Below, piece after piece: positions 1 through 7,857 of a stretch of 43,267 nt of DNA (its first letter is position 1; every line of letters begins with the position of its first letter). This stretch comes from Bacteroidota bacterium. GTDB taxonomy: Bacteria; Chloroflexota; Anaerolineae; Aggregatilineales; Phototrophicaceae. The notes under the pieces are model-generated. The model did not search any database. It saw only the letters and a list, made by a program, of their open reading frames with translations, and had not been told where the DNA came from. Made by a program: the position numbers and the translations under genes. The stretch lies in assembly GCA_027492915.1 (NCBI GenBank), contig JAPUDW010000325.1:7249-50515 (forward strand). Reading direction: 5' to 3'.

Positions 1-431
1 ACCATATTCAGCGCGTGTTCAGCCTGTTCACGCATGGCAGGGGTAATTTCCTCGTTATGCAGAATACCGTGGCTGGCGAAAAAGCCTGATAGTACCGCAT
101 CCAAGCCGTGAACCTGCCGGAATGAACTGTTTCCGGTAAAGCTCTGGTGTAAATCCGCCGATACTAAACCCAACAGCGTCCGCAGTTCAAACACGTTCCA
201 GTACTCACGCCCGAACATCGTCACGGCAGGGCTGCCATCGGTGTGCGCCAACGGGTAGTGCTGGTAGGTAATCAATTTGATGAGGGATGATTTACCCGAC
301 CCATTTGGCCCGATGATAGCCGTGTGTTCCCCTTCGTGGATGGTCAGGGAGATGTCGTCGAGGACGGGCTGTTGATTTTTGAGGACGGTGGCGTGGTCGA
401 TGTGCAGGAGCGGCGGGTTTGATAAAGGCAT
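1..431 (-). CDS. ABC transporter ATP-binding protein (N-terminal part, cut by window edge)
   Basis: Reading the minus strand from the ATG at 429-431 gives an open frame of about 143 codons that runs off the left edge. It begins MPLSNPPLLHIDHATVLKNQ and has a Walker A motif GPNGSGKSS around residues 43-51, followed by a Q-loop-like region. The family couples ATP hydrolysis to transport. The spacing between strands and the lack of membrane segments match a stand-alone nucleotide-binding subunit, of the kind seen in YlmA or ModF-like cytosolic ATPases. The signature motif, Walker B and H-loop lie outside the window, so substrate and partner cannot be told. It follows the ATP-grasp gene on the same strand after about 67 nt. 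Confidence 0.85.
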   Translation of the reverse strand, partial: MPLSNPPLLHIDHATVLKNQQPVLDDISLTIHEGEHTAIIGPNGSGKSSLIKLITYQHYPLAHTDGSPAVTMFGREYWNVFELRTLLGLVSADLHQSFTGNSSFRQVHGLDAVLSGFFASHGILHNEEITPAMREQAEHALNM

Positions 432-498
432 GTGATTAACCAATAGAAGATGTGAGACCTTTATCTTAACCCACATCCTCTATGACCATGTAGAGCAG

Positions 499-1578
499 CT
501 AGCGGCTGCCAACCGAGCGGCGGCTCTTGGGTTTGACGGCGCGTACCAACGCGGGTTCAGCCATCACCGGTTCTGCGGTGTGGGCGTGGTGGCGGGTGCG
601 GCGCAGCGAGGCCAAGCGCACGATCCGCGCCAGCACTTCGCCGTAGCTGTAGCCGAGAGTCGCGGCCATCCGCACGATAAAGCTCACCTCGGAGATGTCG
701 GGGTTATGGTTGGGGTCGAGAATGTAGGGCATATCGCCGCGCATCCGCAGGTCAATGCCGCCGTAGTCGCGCATTCCGGTGGCGCGGTAGGTAGCCTTCG
801 CTGCCTTCTCGATGCGGGCTTTGACGGCAGGCTTGACGGGTGCGGGGATGTCGAAGCGCATCCGGCTTTCGTCCCATTTGGTGTCATAGTCTTGGAATGC
901 GAGCGCGGGATCGCTGGCTTGCAAGTAGTGGACGGACATCAACGGCAGCACTTCGAGTTCGCCGTTCCCCCACAGGCTGACGCGGTATTCCTGCCCGCCG
1001 ATGAAATCTTCCACCAGCGCGTCCTGCTGCCACTCGTCCAGCAAGTATTCGACCTGCTGCTTGAGTTCTTGCGGGGTACGAACGACTGCCTTCTGGGTGA
1101 TGCCGTAGGAGGCATGGTAGCCATTGGGTTTTACAATCGCGGGGAACAAATCCCAACCGCTGACATCGCTATTGTTGTAAACGGCGTAGTGGGGGGTGGG
1201 GATGCCATGCCGCACCAGTTGGGCTTTGGCGATGCTTTTGTCGCGGCTCTGCATGAGCGTGGTGTCGTCTGCGCCAGTGTAGGCGAAGCCCAACGTTTCG
1301 TATAAGTAGGTGATGGGATCGTAGCCGGATGGCCCGTCATGGTAGCCATCGCAGTAGTTGAAGATGACGGTGCTGCCGGTATCATAACGCCGCAGCACAT
1401 CCTCGATGTCGTCCCCGACGAGGATGATGGTGGTGTCGAAGCCTTCTTGTTGCAGCGCTTTATCGACCAGTTGAACGGTTTCGTCACTGGCGGCGTTGGT
1501 TAGAAATTGGGAGTGACTGAGGGGAGTAGATGGCCGATAGAGAATCAGTATTTGGTAGGTTTCGTGCATGTCAACCAT
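499..1578 (-). CDS. ATP-grasp ligase, D-alanine-D-alanine ligase-like
   Basis: This 359-residue protein has the layout of D-Ala-D-Ala ligase relatives. An N-terminal preATP-grasp region (about 1-100) carries YTGADD. The central ATP-grasp fold has SRDKSIAKAQL and IVKPNGYHASYGI. A C-terminal metal-binding stretch reads DYGGIDLRMRG then LDPNHNPDIS, giving the Asp, Asp and Asn expected for Mg-ATP ligands. The family joins a carboxylate to an amine through an acyl phosphate in the cytosol. The ending LDPNHNPD differs from the LEVNPNPGL typical of true Ddl, and no cell-wall genes lie beside it, so another amino-acid or peptide substrate is likely. The start at 1578 has AGAG four bases upstream. The ATG at 1569 (MHETYQ) is also plausible and has better spacing. 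Confidence 0.85.
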   Translation of the reverse strand: MVDMHETYQILILYRPSTPLSHSQFLTNAASDETVQLVDKALQQEGFDTTIILVGDDIEDVLRRYDTGSTVIFNYCDGYHDGPSGYDPITYLYETLGFAYTGADDTTLMQSRDKSIAKAQLVRHGIPTPHYAVYNNSDVSGWDLFPAIVKPNGYHASYGITQKAVVRTPQELKQQVEYLLDEWQQDALVEDFIGGQEYRVSLWGNGELEVLPLMSVHYLQASDPALAFQDYDTKWDESRMRFDIPAPVKPAVKARIEKAAKATYRATGMRDYGGIDLRMRGDMPYILDPNHNPDISEVSFIVRMAATLGYSYGEVLARIVRLASLRRTRHHAHTAEPVMAEPALVRAVKPKSRRSVGSR

Positions 1579-1922
1579 CTCTCTATTAAGGGCGCGTAAT
1601 TAAGCGCATTTTTATATCACATGATTCATATAAAAGAAAGCAATTTTGACCATCAAAAATACTGGTTAAAAAGTCCTGTTTATATGCACCCGTTTTAGGT
1701 CTATTTTGGCATCATTTTTGAGATGCACAATTAAGAGTTATTTGTACACGACTTTTGTATTTTGTGCTGCATATCAAGTGAGGGAGAAGCGAGGGAGGAA
1801 CCTATTCATCATCAAAAGCCGGATTCATCATGACCAGTTGCACAGGTTTTAGATATTCAAGAGCCATGCGCATAAATGAGGTAGAGGCCAGCACATTGGC
1901 CGGCCTCTACAAACGCTCATTT
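1579..1922. other. AT-rich intergenic stretch
   Basis: No credible gene is seen between the ATP-grasp start and the lipoprotein stop. The left part is AT-rich and should hold the ATP-grasp promoter. At 1778-1800 a purine-rich run, GAGGGAGAAGCGAGGGAGG, resembles one arm of the palindromic elements found elsewhere in the window (29492-29540, 31259-31309). The right end holds the hairpin listed separately at 1881-1910. Confidence 0.5.
1881..1910 (-). terminator. Hairpin after the lipoprotein gene
   Basis: GTAGAGGCC (1881-1889) and GGCCTCTAC (1902-1910) are perfect inverted repeats around a 12-nt loop. They begin 12 nt past the stop of the minus-strand lipoprotein gene. The downstream side on the minus strand is only moderately T-rich (CTCATTTATG), so this is a probable rather than a textbook terminator. 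Confidence 0.55.
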
Positions 1923-2423
1923 TCAAGCGCGTTTGACGTTGATGGTGAAGCTCAAATTGGTGTCGGTAATCGTGAGCGCTTTGAAGGTCAATTGGCCGTT
2001 ATCGCGGTTGGCACGGCGGTTGAAAACAGCCACCAACTGTTGGTTGAATTCGGCGATACGTGCATCGGTCGCATCCCAGCCTTCGATGTTGGCCTGTGAT
2101 ACCTGTGCCAGCAGCCCGCCGTTTTGCACAGTGATGGTCACAGTCACGCTGCCGCTGACGATGCCCTGCCCATCGCGGCGTTCGTGCTCGCCGTTAATCA
2201 CGATTCGTCCGGCCTGCAAATCAACCTTCGGGTTACGCAGCAGCGGATTGGTTTGCTTGGAAAGCGCGTCAACCACTGCGTCGTTGACTTCCTGTTCGGT
2301 TAGGCTAATGGTCGCATCCACGCCGCCGGACGGGTCAACCTGCACATCACTGACCGCGCCGCGATTGCAAGCCGTCAGCACCAACATGATCCCTGCACAT
2401 AACATCAACAGCCGCATACGCAT
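1923..2423 (-). CDS. Predicted lipoprotein of unknown function
   Basis: The 166-residue product starts with a short basic segment, a hydrophobic stretch and a lipobox LTAC with the modified cysteine at about residue 19. It should therefore be exported by Sec and lipidated. The mature part contains ITLTEQEVNDAVVDAL-like segments and alternating beta-type sequence (GSVTVTITVQ, LSFTINVKR), suggesting a small beta-rich domain. I do not recognise a catalytic motif. The start is supported by a GGGG run about ten bases upstream of the ATG. It is transcribed away from the acyl-CoA dehydrogenase, so the 170-nt gap holds divergent promoters, and a hairpin follows the stop. Confidence 0.8.
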   Translation of the reverse strand: MRMRLLMLCAGIMLVLTACNRGAVSDVQVDPSGGVDATISLTEQEVNDAVVDALSKQTNPLLRNPKVDLQAGRIVINGEHERRDGQGIVSGSVTVTITVQNGGLLAQVSQANIEGWDATDARIAEFNQQLVAVFNRRANRDNGQLTFKALTITDTNLSFTINVKRA

Positions 2424-2549
2424 GGCAATTATCCCCTAATCAATTATTTGGCTCTCCCTCATTGTAGGCCGATAAAGTTTTCCGAGTCGTTAAGCATGTG
2501 TAACCGATGTGTAAATTGTGGATGGGTGGCAGAGCAAGCGGATTTCTCA

Positions 2550-2578
2550 TATAATTTAATCTAACGAAGATTAGATTA
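2550..2578 (+). promoter_or_regulatory. Promoter -10 and operator-like dyad before the acyl-CoA dehydrogenase
   Basis: A TATAAT hexamer lies at 2550-2555. Directly after it are TAATCTAA (2557-2564) and TTAGATTA (2571-2578), perfect 8-bp inverted repeats with a 6-bp spacer. The dyad covers the expected transcription start, a typical repressor position. No good -35 is visible. The dyad is followed by a T run, so a leader hairpin is the alternative reading. Confidence 0.5.
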
Positions 2579-2595
2579 TTTTTTGGAGACATAAA

Positions 2596-3765
2596 ATGGT
2601 TGATACCGTCAAAACTGGTGCGGGTGTTTCCTTCGAACTGACCGCCGAACAAAAAATGTTGCAAAAGATGGCGCGTGAATTCACGGCTGCCGAAATTATT
2701 CCGGTGGCGGCGGATTTCGACGAACACGCCACCTTCCCTGAAGACATCTTCCACAAAGCACGTGAACTGGGCATCGTCAACATGAACATTCCAGCCGAAT
2801 ACGGCGGTGTGGGCGCGTCACCGTTCGAGGAAGTGATTGTTGCCGAGGAACTGGGTTACGGCTGCACAGGCATTAGCACCAGCATCAGTACCAACGCGCT
2901 GGGCGACCTGCCGATTATTCTGGCGGGGAACGACAAGCAGAAGCAGCATTGGCTGGGCGAGCGCTTAGTGGATAAGGGCGAGTTTGTGTCCTACTGCGTG
3001 ACGGAAGCGGCGGCGGGTTCGAACGTGGTGGGCATCCAAACACGCGCCGAGAAGAAGGGCGCGGGGTACATTATCAACGGCTCGAAGATATTTATCACCA
3101 ATGCCAGCCACGCGCATTACTTCACCATTTTCGCCAAAACCAACCCTGATGCGGGGCATCGCGGCATGACGGCGTTCATCATCGACCGCAACACCCCGGG
3201 AGTGAAGGTCGGCAAGAAGTTCGACAAGATGGGGCAGCGCGCCAGTGATACGGCTGAAATTGTGTTTGAGAATGTCGAAATACCCGAAGAAAACCGCCTT
3301 GGAGAAGAAGGACAAGGGTTCTACCTCGCGATGAAGGTGTTCGACTACAGCCGCCCCGGTGTGGCTGCCGCAGCGGTCGGGTTGCAGCGCCGCGCCCTCG
3401 AGGAGTCGATCAAGTATGCCCGTGAGCGTGAAGCCTTCGGTACACCGATTTACCAGCATCAGGCCATCGGTCATAAAATCGCGGATATGGCGATGAACTA
3501 CGAAGCCTCGCGTTTGCTGACGTGGCAAGCGGCGTGGCAGGTCGAAGCGGGTATTTCGAACCCCAAGGTTCCAGCTTATGCCAAAGCTTTTGCCGCTGAT
3601 ATGGCGACCAAAGCAGCCGTGGATGCTGTACAGGTATTGGGTGGCTATGGGTATATGAAGGAATATCCGGTGGAAAAGCTGCTGCGGGATGTCAAGATTT
3701 TCCAGATTTACGAAGGCACCAGCGAAATCCAGCGCAATATTATTGTGCGTGAACTCTTTCGTTAA
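2596..3765 (+). CDS. Acyl-CoA dehydrogenase
   Basis: The 389-residue length is normal for the short/medium-chain family. The protein shows the three-part fold: an alpha-helical N-terminal domain, a central beta domain with YCVTEAAAGSNV and KIFITNA, and a C-terminal helical domain with the catalytic Glu at about residue 373 in IYEGTSEIQ. The enzyme takes a proton and hydride from acyl-CoA to make trans-2-enoyl-CoA, with FAD as cofactor and electron-transfer flavoprotein as acceptor, in fatty- or amino-acid breakdown in the cytosol. GGAG at 2585-2588 supports the ATG at 2596. The gene stands alone, with no enoyl-CoA hydratase or ETF gene nearby, so the chain-length or branched-chain substrate cannot be assigned. 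Confidence 0.95.
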   Translation: MVDTVKTGAGVSFELTAEQKMLQKMAREFTAAEIIPVAADFDEHATFPEDIFHKARELGIVNMNIPAEYGGVGASPFEEVIVAEELGYGCTGISTSISTNALGDLPIILAGNDKQKQHWLGERLVDKGEFVSYCVTEAAAGSNVVGIQTRAEKKGAGYIINGSKIFITNASHAHYFTIFAKTNPDAGHRGMTAFIIDRNTPGVKVGKKFDKMGQRASDTAEIVFENVEIPEENRLGEEGQGFYLAMKVFDYSRPGVAAAAVGLQRRALEESIKYAREREAFGTPIYQHQAIGHKIADMAMNYEASRLLTWQAAWQVEAGISNPKVPAYAKAFAADMATKAAVDAVQVLGGYGYMKEYPVEKLLRDVKIFQIYEGTSEIQRNIIVRELFR

Positions 3766-3781
3766 TTGAATGCTCATCGTT

Positions 3782-3813
3782 GGGGTTTTGTCGGTGGCAA
3801 ACCCCTTCTTTTT
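3782..3813 (+). terminator. Hairpin with T run after the acyl-CoA dehydrogenase
   Basis: GGGGTTTTGTC pairs imperfectly with GGCAAACCCC and is followed by TTCTTTTT. It sits about 16 nt after the stop codon. The arms resemble the GGGTTTGCC/GGCAAGCCC palindrome at 38515-38538, so the terminator may belong to a dispersed repeat family. Confidence 0.6.
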
Positions 3814-3930
3814 ACCCCGCCACGATTGAATCCATTTACCTATCCTCAATACGTTAACGCTCAATTCGCCATTTATACTTACAATAGATTACAGGAACGT
3901 CATAATTCTGCTATTCGAAAGTAAGCGCTC

Positions 3931-4821
3931 ATGCATGACCCGAAAAGTCGCGAAACGAAATACTTAACCGAAAAAGCCCATAACACAGATTCTTACTTAC
4001 CTGTACGGGCGACCGGTCCACTACAAGAGCCAATGCCGTTTGTCATCGAACTGCGCGTCGTTGGTACACCTGCTGTGCTGCAAGTGCAGGTGGACGAAAC
4101 CATGCTCATTGGTCGGGCAGATCCACCAAAGAATGTTTACCCAGCGGTTGACCTTAGCGCGCATAATGGGCAGGGGCAGGGTGTCTCGCGCCAGCACGCG
4201 GTGATCCTCGTTAAAGATAACCGGACGTTCATCAAGGATTTGGGCAGCGTTAACGGTACCCGCTTGAACGGGTCACTGCTTGCGCCGCAGTCTGAATACC
4301 GCTTGCGCCACGGTGATGAATTGACCATAGGGCATATGAAGCTGCAAGTGCGCTTTATCGTTGTCCCTACGATTGGCACGACACAAAAAGGTACAGGATC
4401 ACTCGAATCGCCTGTACCGCGCATCGCCCACGGCGAAACGGCGTTGATGGTTGACGGCGACCCGAATGTGGCAAAGGTATTCAGTATGGCGCTGCGTCAC
4501 GCGGGCTTTCAAGTGACGGTGGTGGAGGACGGCGCGGCGGCGATCAGCCACATGACGAACCAGTTCCCGAACTTGATCGTGCTTGAAATGATGCTACCGG
4601 ACATGAATGGTCTTGATTTGCTGCGCCACCTACGGAAGCAGCCGGGTAATGAGAAAACCCGCGCTGTGGTTTGCTCCGGTTCGACCTTCGGCTTCCAGAT
4701 GCATCAGGCAATTGAGGCTGGTGCGCAGTTATTCCTCGGCAAGCCGGTCAGCGTCGAAGATTTGCTGAAAGCCGCTGCCCAAGTGCTGAACCTCAGCGCT
4801 GTTCCTATCCCTCAACTCTAG
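3931..4821 (+). CDS. FHA domain fused to a degenerate receiver domain
   Basis: Residues about 35-145 form a forkhead-associated domain: LIGRAD, VSRQHAVI and LGSVNGTRLNG are the usual phosphothreonine-binding landmarks. Residues about 170-290 form a response-regulator receiver fold (ALMVDGDP, LIVLEMMLPDMNG, FLGKPVS). The position that normally carries the phospho-accepting Asp is Glu219 (codon GAA at 4585-4587). The second residue of the acidic pair is Gly176, while Lys271 is kept. The receiver is therefore probably not phosphorylated and may act as a locked or protein-binding module. It is a cytosolic signalling adaptor with no output domain. The first 30 residues are low in conservation signals, so a downstream ATG at 4033 is possible. 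Confidence 0.88.
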   Translation: MHDPKSRETKYLTEKAHNTDSYLPVRATGPLQEPMPFVIELRVVGTPAVLQVQVDETMLIGRADPPKNVYPAVDLSAHNGQGQGVSRQHAVILVKDNRTFIKDLGSVNGTRLNGSLLAPQSEYRLRHGDELTIGHMKLQVRFIVVPTIGTTQKGTGSLESPVPRIAHGETALMVDGDPNVAKVFSMALRHAGFQVTVVEDGAAAISHMTNQFPNLIVLEMMLPDMNGLDLLRHLRKQPGNEKTRAVVCSGSTFGFQMHQAIEAGAQLFLGKPVSVEDLLKAAAQVLNLSAVPIPQL

Positions 4822-5216
4822 CATAAACCGGCGGGGCGCAGCAGATATGCGCCCTGCTGCATCTCATCATTCGTAGATAAATATGTAGCTGTTTGCGCCG
4901 CATCAGGCTAAAGCCGTGATGCTACCTACGGCCAGACAAGTCTGCTAAAGCGACTTCAAAATGTGGTTGCCTATCACATTAGGTATATTAACTTTCTCGT
5001 CAACTGACATTTGGGAAATAGAGTGTGAATTAACTGCGGACAATCGTTATATTCGCCCATGCTGAATAAATAATTGAGCAACATAACCTCATTTGCCATT
5101 TGATGATGCCTCTAAAACTCCTGACTGCCAATGGACTCGGGTGGAAATAGGCACTTGGACTTGAACCCCTATACTGGGGTATCATCGGATGACATTTACC
5201 GCACGAAAGGCCACAC
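4822..5216. other. Intergenic stretch before the aminotransferase
   Basis: No gene is apparent. A REP-like palindrome lies at its left end (4834-4854). Near the right end the inverted repeat ACCCC-TATACT-GGGGT (about 5166-5180) overlaps possible -10 sequences (TATACT at 5170, TATCAT at 5180) and follows TTGGAC at 5155. It may be the promoter and operator of the aminotransferase gene. The middle is AT-rich without visible structure. Confidence 0.4.
4833..4854. repeat. REP-like GGGGCGCA/TGCGCCC palindrome
   Basis: GGGCGCA and TGCGCCC form a 7-bp stem 12 nt behind the FHA-receiver stop. It shares the GGGCGCA core with copies at 6445, 7724 and 38464. There is no T run, so it is not an obvious terminator by itself. 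Confidence 0.55.
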
Positions 5217-6428
5217 ATGATGAATTGGGACACGGTTTTTGCCGAGCGCACCTCGGAGATGAAACGGTCATCGGTACGCGAAATCTTGAAGCTGACGGCG
5301 AAGCCGGAGGTCATTTCATTTGCGGGCGGCTTGCCTGCGCCGGAACTGTTTCCGGTCGAGCGCATTAAACAAGCGACCGATACCGTGCTTTCCGAACGTG
5401 GACGCGAAGTTTTGCAATACAGTACCAGCGAGGGTATGCCCGAACTACGCCAGCTCATTGCCAATCGCCTTTCTAAAGGCAAGATGAAGATCAGCGCTGA
5501 CAATATCCTGATTACGAGTGGTTCGCAGCAGGGTATTGATATGATCGCGCGGGTTTTACTCAACGAGCGTGACCGCGTGATTGTCGAAAACCCGACGTAT
5601 GTGGGTATGCTGACCTCGTGGAAGCCCTATCACTTACACTTTTCACCTGTTCCGACGGATAACGATGGGATGCGGGTCGAAGCTATTCAGCCGCTATTGA
5701 AAGATCAGCATAAGTTGATCTATTCCATCCCGACATTCCAGAATCCACAGGGAACATCGCTGACGCTGGAACGGCGTAAACAGTTAGCGAAAACGTTGGT
5801 CGATAACAACCTCTTGTTCGTCGAAGATGACCCCTATGGGGAACTGCGTTACAGTGGTGAACCGCTGCCTACCATTTTGCAAACTGAGGCCGAATACCGT
5901 GGTGCAACTGATGTGGACGGCAACGTGATTTACTGCGGTACATTCTCCAAAGTGCTGACACCCGGTTTGCGTATCGGCTGGATTGCGGCGGCCTTCCCTG
6001 TCATCGACAAGCTGGTGCAGGCCAAGCAAGCGACTGATTTGCACACCAGTACCCTCAACCAGTTCATCAGCTACGAGATTGCGCGCGACGAGGAATTCCT
6101 GAACAACCATATCGAAGCGCTGCGTGACCTTTACCGCGAACGGCGTGACCTGATGTTGTCGACAATAGAAGAACATTTCCCCGAAGAAGTGACATGGACG
6201 CGCCCTGAAGGCGGCTTGTTCCTGATGGTCACCATGCCAGAGCATTTGAACGCCTCGGACATTCTGGTGAAGGCGCTGGAGCAAAATGTCGCGTTCGTGC
6301 CGTGCGGTGAGTTCTTCATCGGTAACATGGGGCATAACACCTTCCGCTTGAATTTCAGCAACGCCCGACCGGAACGGATCGTCGAAGGTATTAAGCGTTT
6401 GGGTGTGGTGCTCAAGGCCGCGATCTAA
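5217..6428 (+). CDS. PLP-dependent aminotransferase, LysN/KAT-II-like (fold type I)
   Basis: The 403-residue protein has the motifs of class I/II aminotransferases related to 2-aminoadipate and MocR-type enzymes. These are SFAGGLPAPELFP near residue 35, the aspartate in VEDDPYGELRY (about 202-212) that pairs with the pyridine nitrogen, the PLP-binding Lys245 in GTFSKVLTPG, and the arginine in FRLNFSN near the C-terminus for the substrate carboxylate. Members move the amino group from lysine-pathway, branched-chain or aromatic amino acids to 2-oxoglutarate in the cytosol. No helix-turn-helix domain precedes it, so it is an enzyme and not a MocR regulator. It stands alone between its own promoter region and a clear terminator. 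The exact substrate is not readable from sequence. Confidence 0.92.
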   Translation: MMNWDTVFAERTSEMKRSSVREILKLTAKPEVISFAGGLPAPELFPVERIKQATDTVLSERGREVLQYSTSEGMPELRQLIANRLSKGKMKISADNILITSGSQQGIDMIARVLLNERDRVIVENPTYVGMLTSWKPYHLHFSPVPTDNDGMRVEAIQPLLKDQHKLIYSIPTFQNPQGTSLTLERRKQLAKTLVDNNLLFVEDDPYGELRYSGEPLPTILQTEAEYRGATDVDGNVIYCGTFSKVLTPGLRIGWIAAAFPVIDKLVQAKQATDLHTSTLNQFISYEIARDEEFLNNHIEALRDLYRERRDLMLSTIEEHFPEEVTWTRPEGGLFLMVTMPEHLNASDILVKALEQNVAFVPCGEFFIGNMGHNTFRLNFSNARPERIVEGIKRLGVVLKAAI

Positions 6429-6444
6429 GTTTTTAATCCTCATT

Positions 6445-6474
6445 AGGGGTGCAGAATGATGCGCCCCTTTTTTC
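6445..6474 (+). terminator. Rho-independent terminator of the aminotransferase gene
   Basis: AGGGGTGCA (6445-6453) pairs with TGCGCCCCT (6460-6468) with a single G-T wobble around a 6-nt loop, and is followed directly by TTTTTT. The stem belongs to the same GGGGCGCA family as the REP-like palindromes in this window. Confidence 0.85.
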
Positions 6475-6653
6475 CACGATACGGTATATTAGCGCAAAAT
6501 TTAACCTCGAAAAAGTTAATGCTCCCCGGACGAGATCCTTTTATTTAACCTCAAGCGTAGAGATTATGGTGAGGGTTCGTTAGCCTGTGTCCCGTGATTG
6601 TTCTAACTCACAGAATTTCACTCAATATACTTAACGTCTACAGGAGAAATTTC

Positions 6654-7703
6654 ATGAAATACCGCAAGCTCAGCGTCATGCTGCTGCTGGGACTGTTATT
6701 GGTTTGCATCGCCCCTCTGGCGGCACAGGATGCGACCGAATGTGAGGCAGGATTTCGCTTATTTGACCATGAATTACTGTCGACTGATCCGGTGTGTGTG
6801 CCAGTAGACCCGCAGCGGATTGCTTTTATCGACAGTTCAAGTGTTTATGGCATCGCCCTCGGTGTGCCATCGATTACAACAAACTATTACCTTGATGCCT
6901 TTATGCATGATTTCCCTGCGTTGGTAGACGAACAAACAAAGAGCGCCATGTTGGATGTGGGTAAAACATGGGAGATGAATGCCGAAGCGTTGTTGAAAGT
7001 GAATCCCGATTTAGTGGTATCCGCTACATGGTACGCTGAAGCGAACGAGTATGCTCAATCTATCGCGCCAACGGTTGTCATCGACTTTGATATCGCCAAA
7101 TCGTGGTTGGAGGGATTTGATTTAATCGCTCAACTGACAGGACGTACTAGTGAACGAGATGTATTATTGACGCAAATTGATGAGCGGCTTGAGACGCTGC
7201 GCGATTTACTAGATGAAAAAGGCTTAGGTGATCAGACATTTTCGGTGTCAGTGATCGAATCGCCAACCCAAATCTGGACGTTCACCGATCTCAATTTTGG
7301 TGCTCAATTGGCGCTGCAAGCGGGCTTAACGTTTCCAGACGCGGTGCCCACCTCGGAAGAAGCAAGCCTGTTCCCCGATGGCGCTTATGCGGTACCCATT
7401 TCGCTCGAACTGCTGCCAACGGTTGATGCTGACCACATCTTCCTGTTTAACAATTTCGACACGAACCCTGACGTGGAATTCTTTGCTAATCCGGTATGGC
7501 AGAGTTTTGCCGCGCCAAATCCTGATCGTGTCCACTTTCTCAAAGGTGAATACTGGGTACGGGATAATCCTATTTCCGCCCATCGTATCCTCGACGATTT
7601 GTTCACGCATATCGTAGGGGCAGACCCTGCGGAAGTGTCACCAAACCCATTTGCGTATACGTATCAAATCGAGGCGGAAGCGACCGCCGAAGCACCCGTA
7701 TAA
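6654..7703 (+). CDS. FecB/BtuF-like periplasmic-binding-protein homologue (iron-siderophore type)
   Basis: The product of about 349 residues starts with a Sec signal peptide (KYRKLSVMLLLGLLLV... ending near APLAAQD). It continues as a class III solute-binding protein: PQRIAFIDSSSVYGIALG, LLKVNPDLVVSATW and a long bridging helix (about 165-190). Such proteins hand ferric siderophores, haem or cobalamin to an ABC importer. I chose the ATG at 6654 because CAGGAG lies 8 nt upstream and the signal peptide then starts cleanly; an in-frame start at 6594 adds 20 residues without a signal. No lipobox cysteine is seen, so anchoring is unclear. The tail EAEATAEAPV is low-complexity. No permease or ATPase gene is adjacent, so it is an orphan. 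Confidence 0.85.
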   Translation: MKYRKLSVMLLLGLLLVCIAPLAAQDATECEAGFRLFDHELLSTDPVCVPVDPQRIAFIDSSSVYGIALGVPSITTNYYLDAFMHDFPALVDEQTKSAMLDVGKTWEMNAEALLKVNPDLVVSATWYAEANEYAQSIAPTVVIDFDIAKSWLEGFDLIAQLTGRTSERDVLLTQIDERLETLRDLLDEKGLGDQTFSVSVIESPTQIWTFTDLNFGAQLALQAGLTFPDAVPTSEEASLFPDGAYAVPISLELLPTVDADHIFLFNNFDTNPDVEFFANPVWQSFAAPNPDRVHFLKGEYWVRDNPISAHRILDDLFTHIVGADPAEVSPNPFAYTYQIEAEATAEAPV

Positions 7704-7723
7704 GCGCGGTCATCTATCTAATG

Positions 7724-7746
7724 AGGGCGCACAGCCGTGCGCCCCT
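7724..7746. repeat. REP-like GGGCGCAC palindrome
   Basis: AGGGCGCAC and GTGCGCCCCT flank a 4-nt AGCC loop, 21 nt past the binding-protein stop. It is nearly identical to the palindrome at 38464-38484 and to split halves at 32442 and 32622. Confidence 0.7.
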
Positions 7747-7857
7747 GCAATATCCCCTAATATTTGTGCAGAACCTATGTGACCCTTTTTGATTTGGCAC
7801 TTTTAGCGCGAGAACGCTACAATCCCTGCCCCATCCACTCAACAGAAAGCAGCACAA

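Noticed and set aside
580..1305. Long plus-strand frame opposite the ATP-grasp gene
   Set aside because: It lies wholly antisense to a gene with clear motifs and has no family features; the GC-rich third positions create such frames. The same applies to 2965-3864, 7714-8556, 17835-18542 and 19758-20516.
1..7703. ABC ATPase at the left edge as partner of the FecB-like protein
   Set aside because: They lie 6 kb apart on opposite strands with unrelated genes between, and no permease is present.
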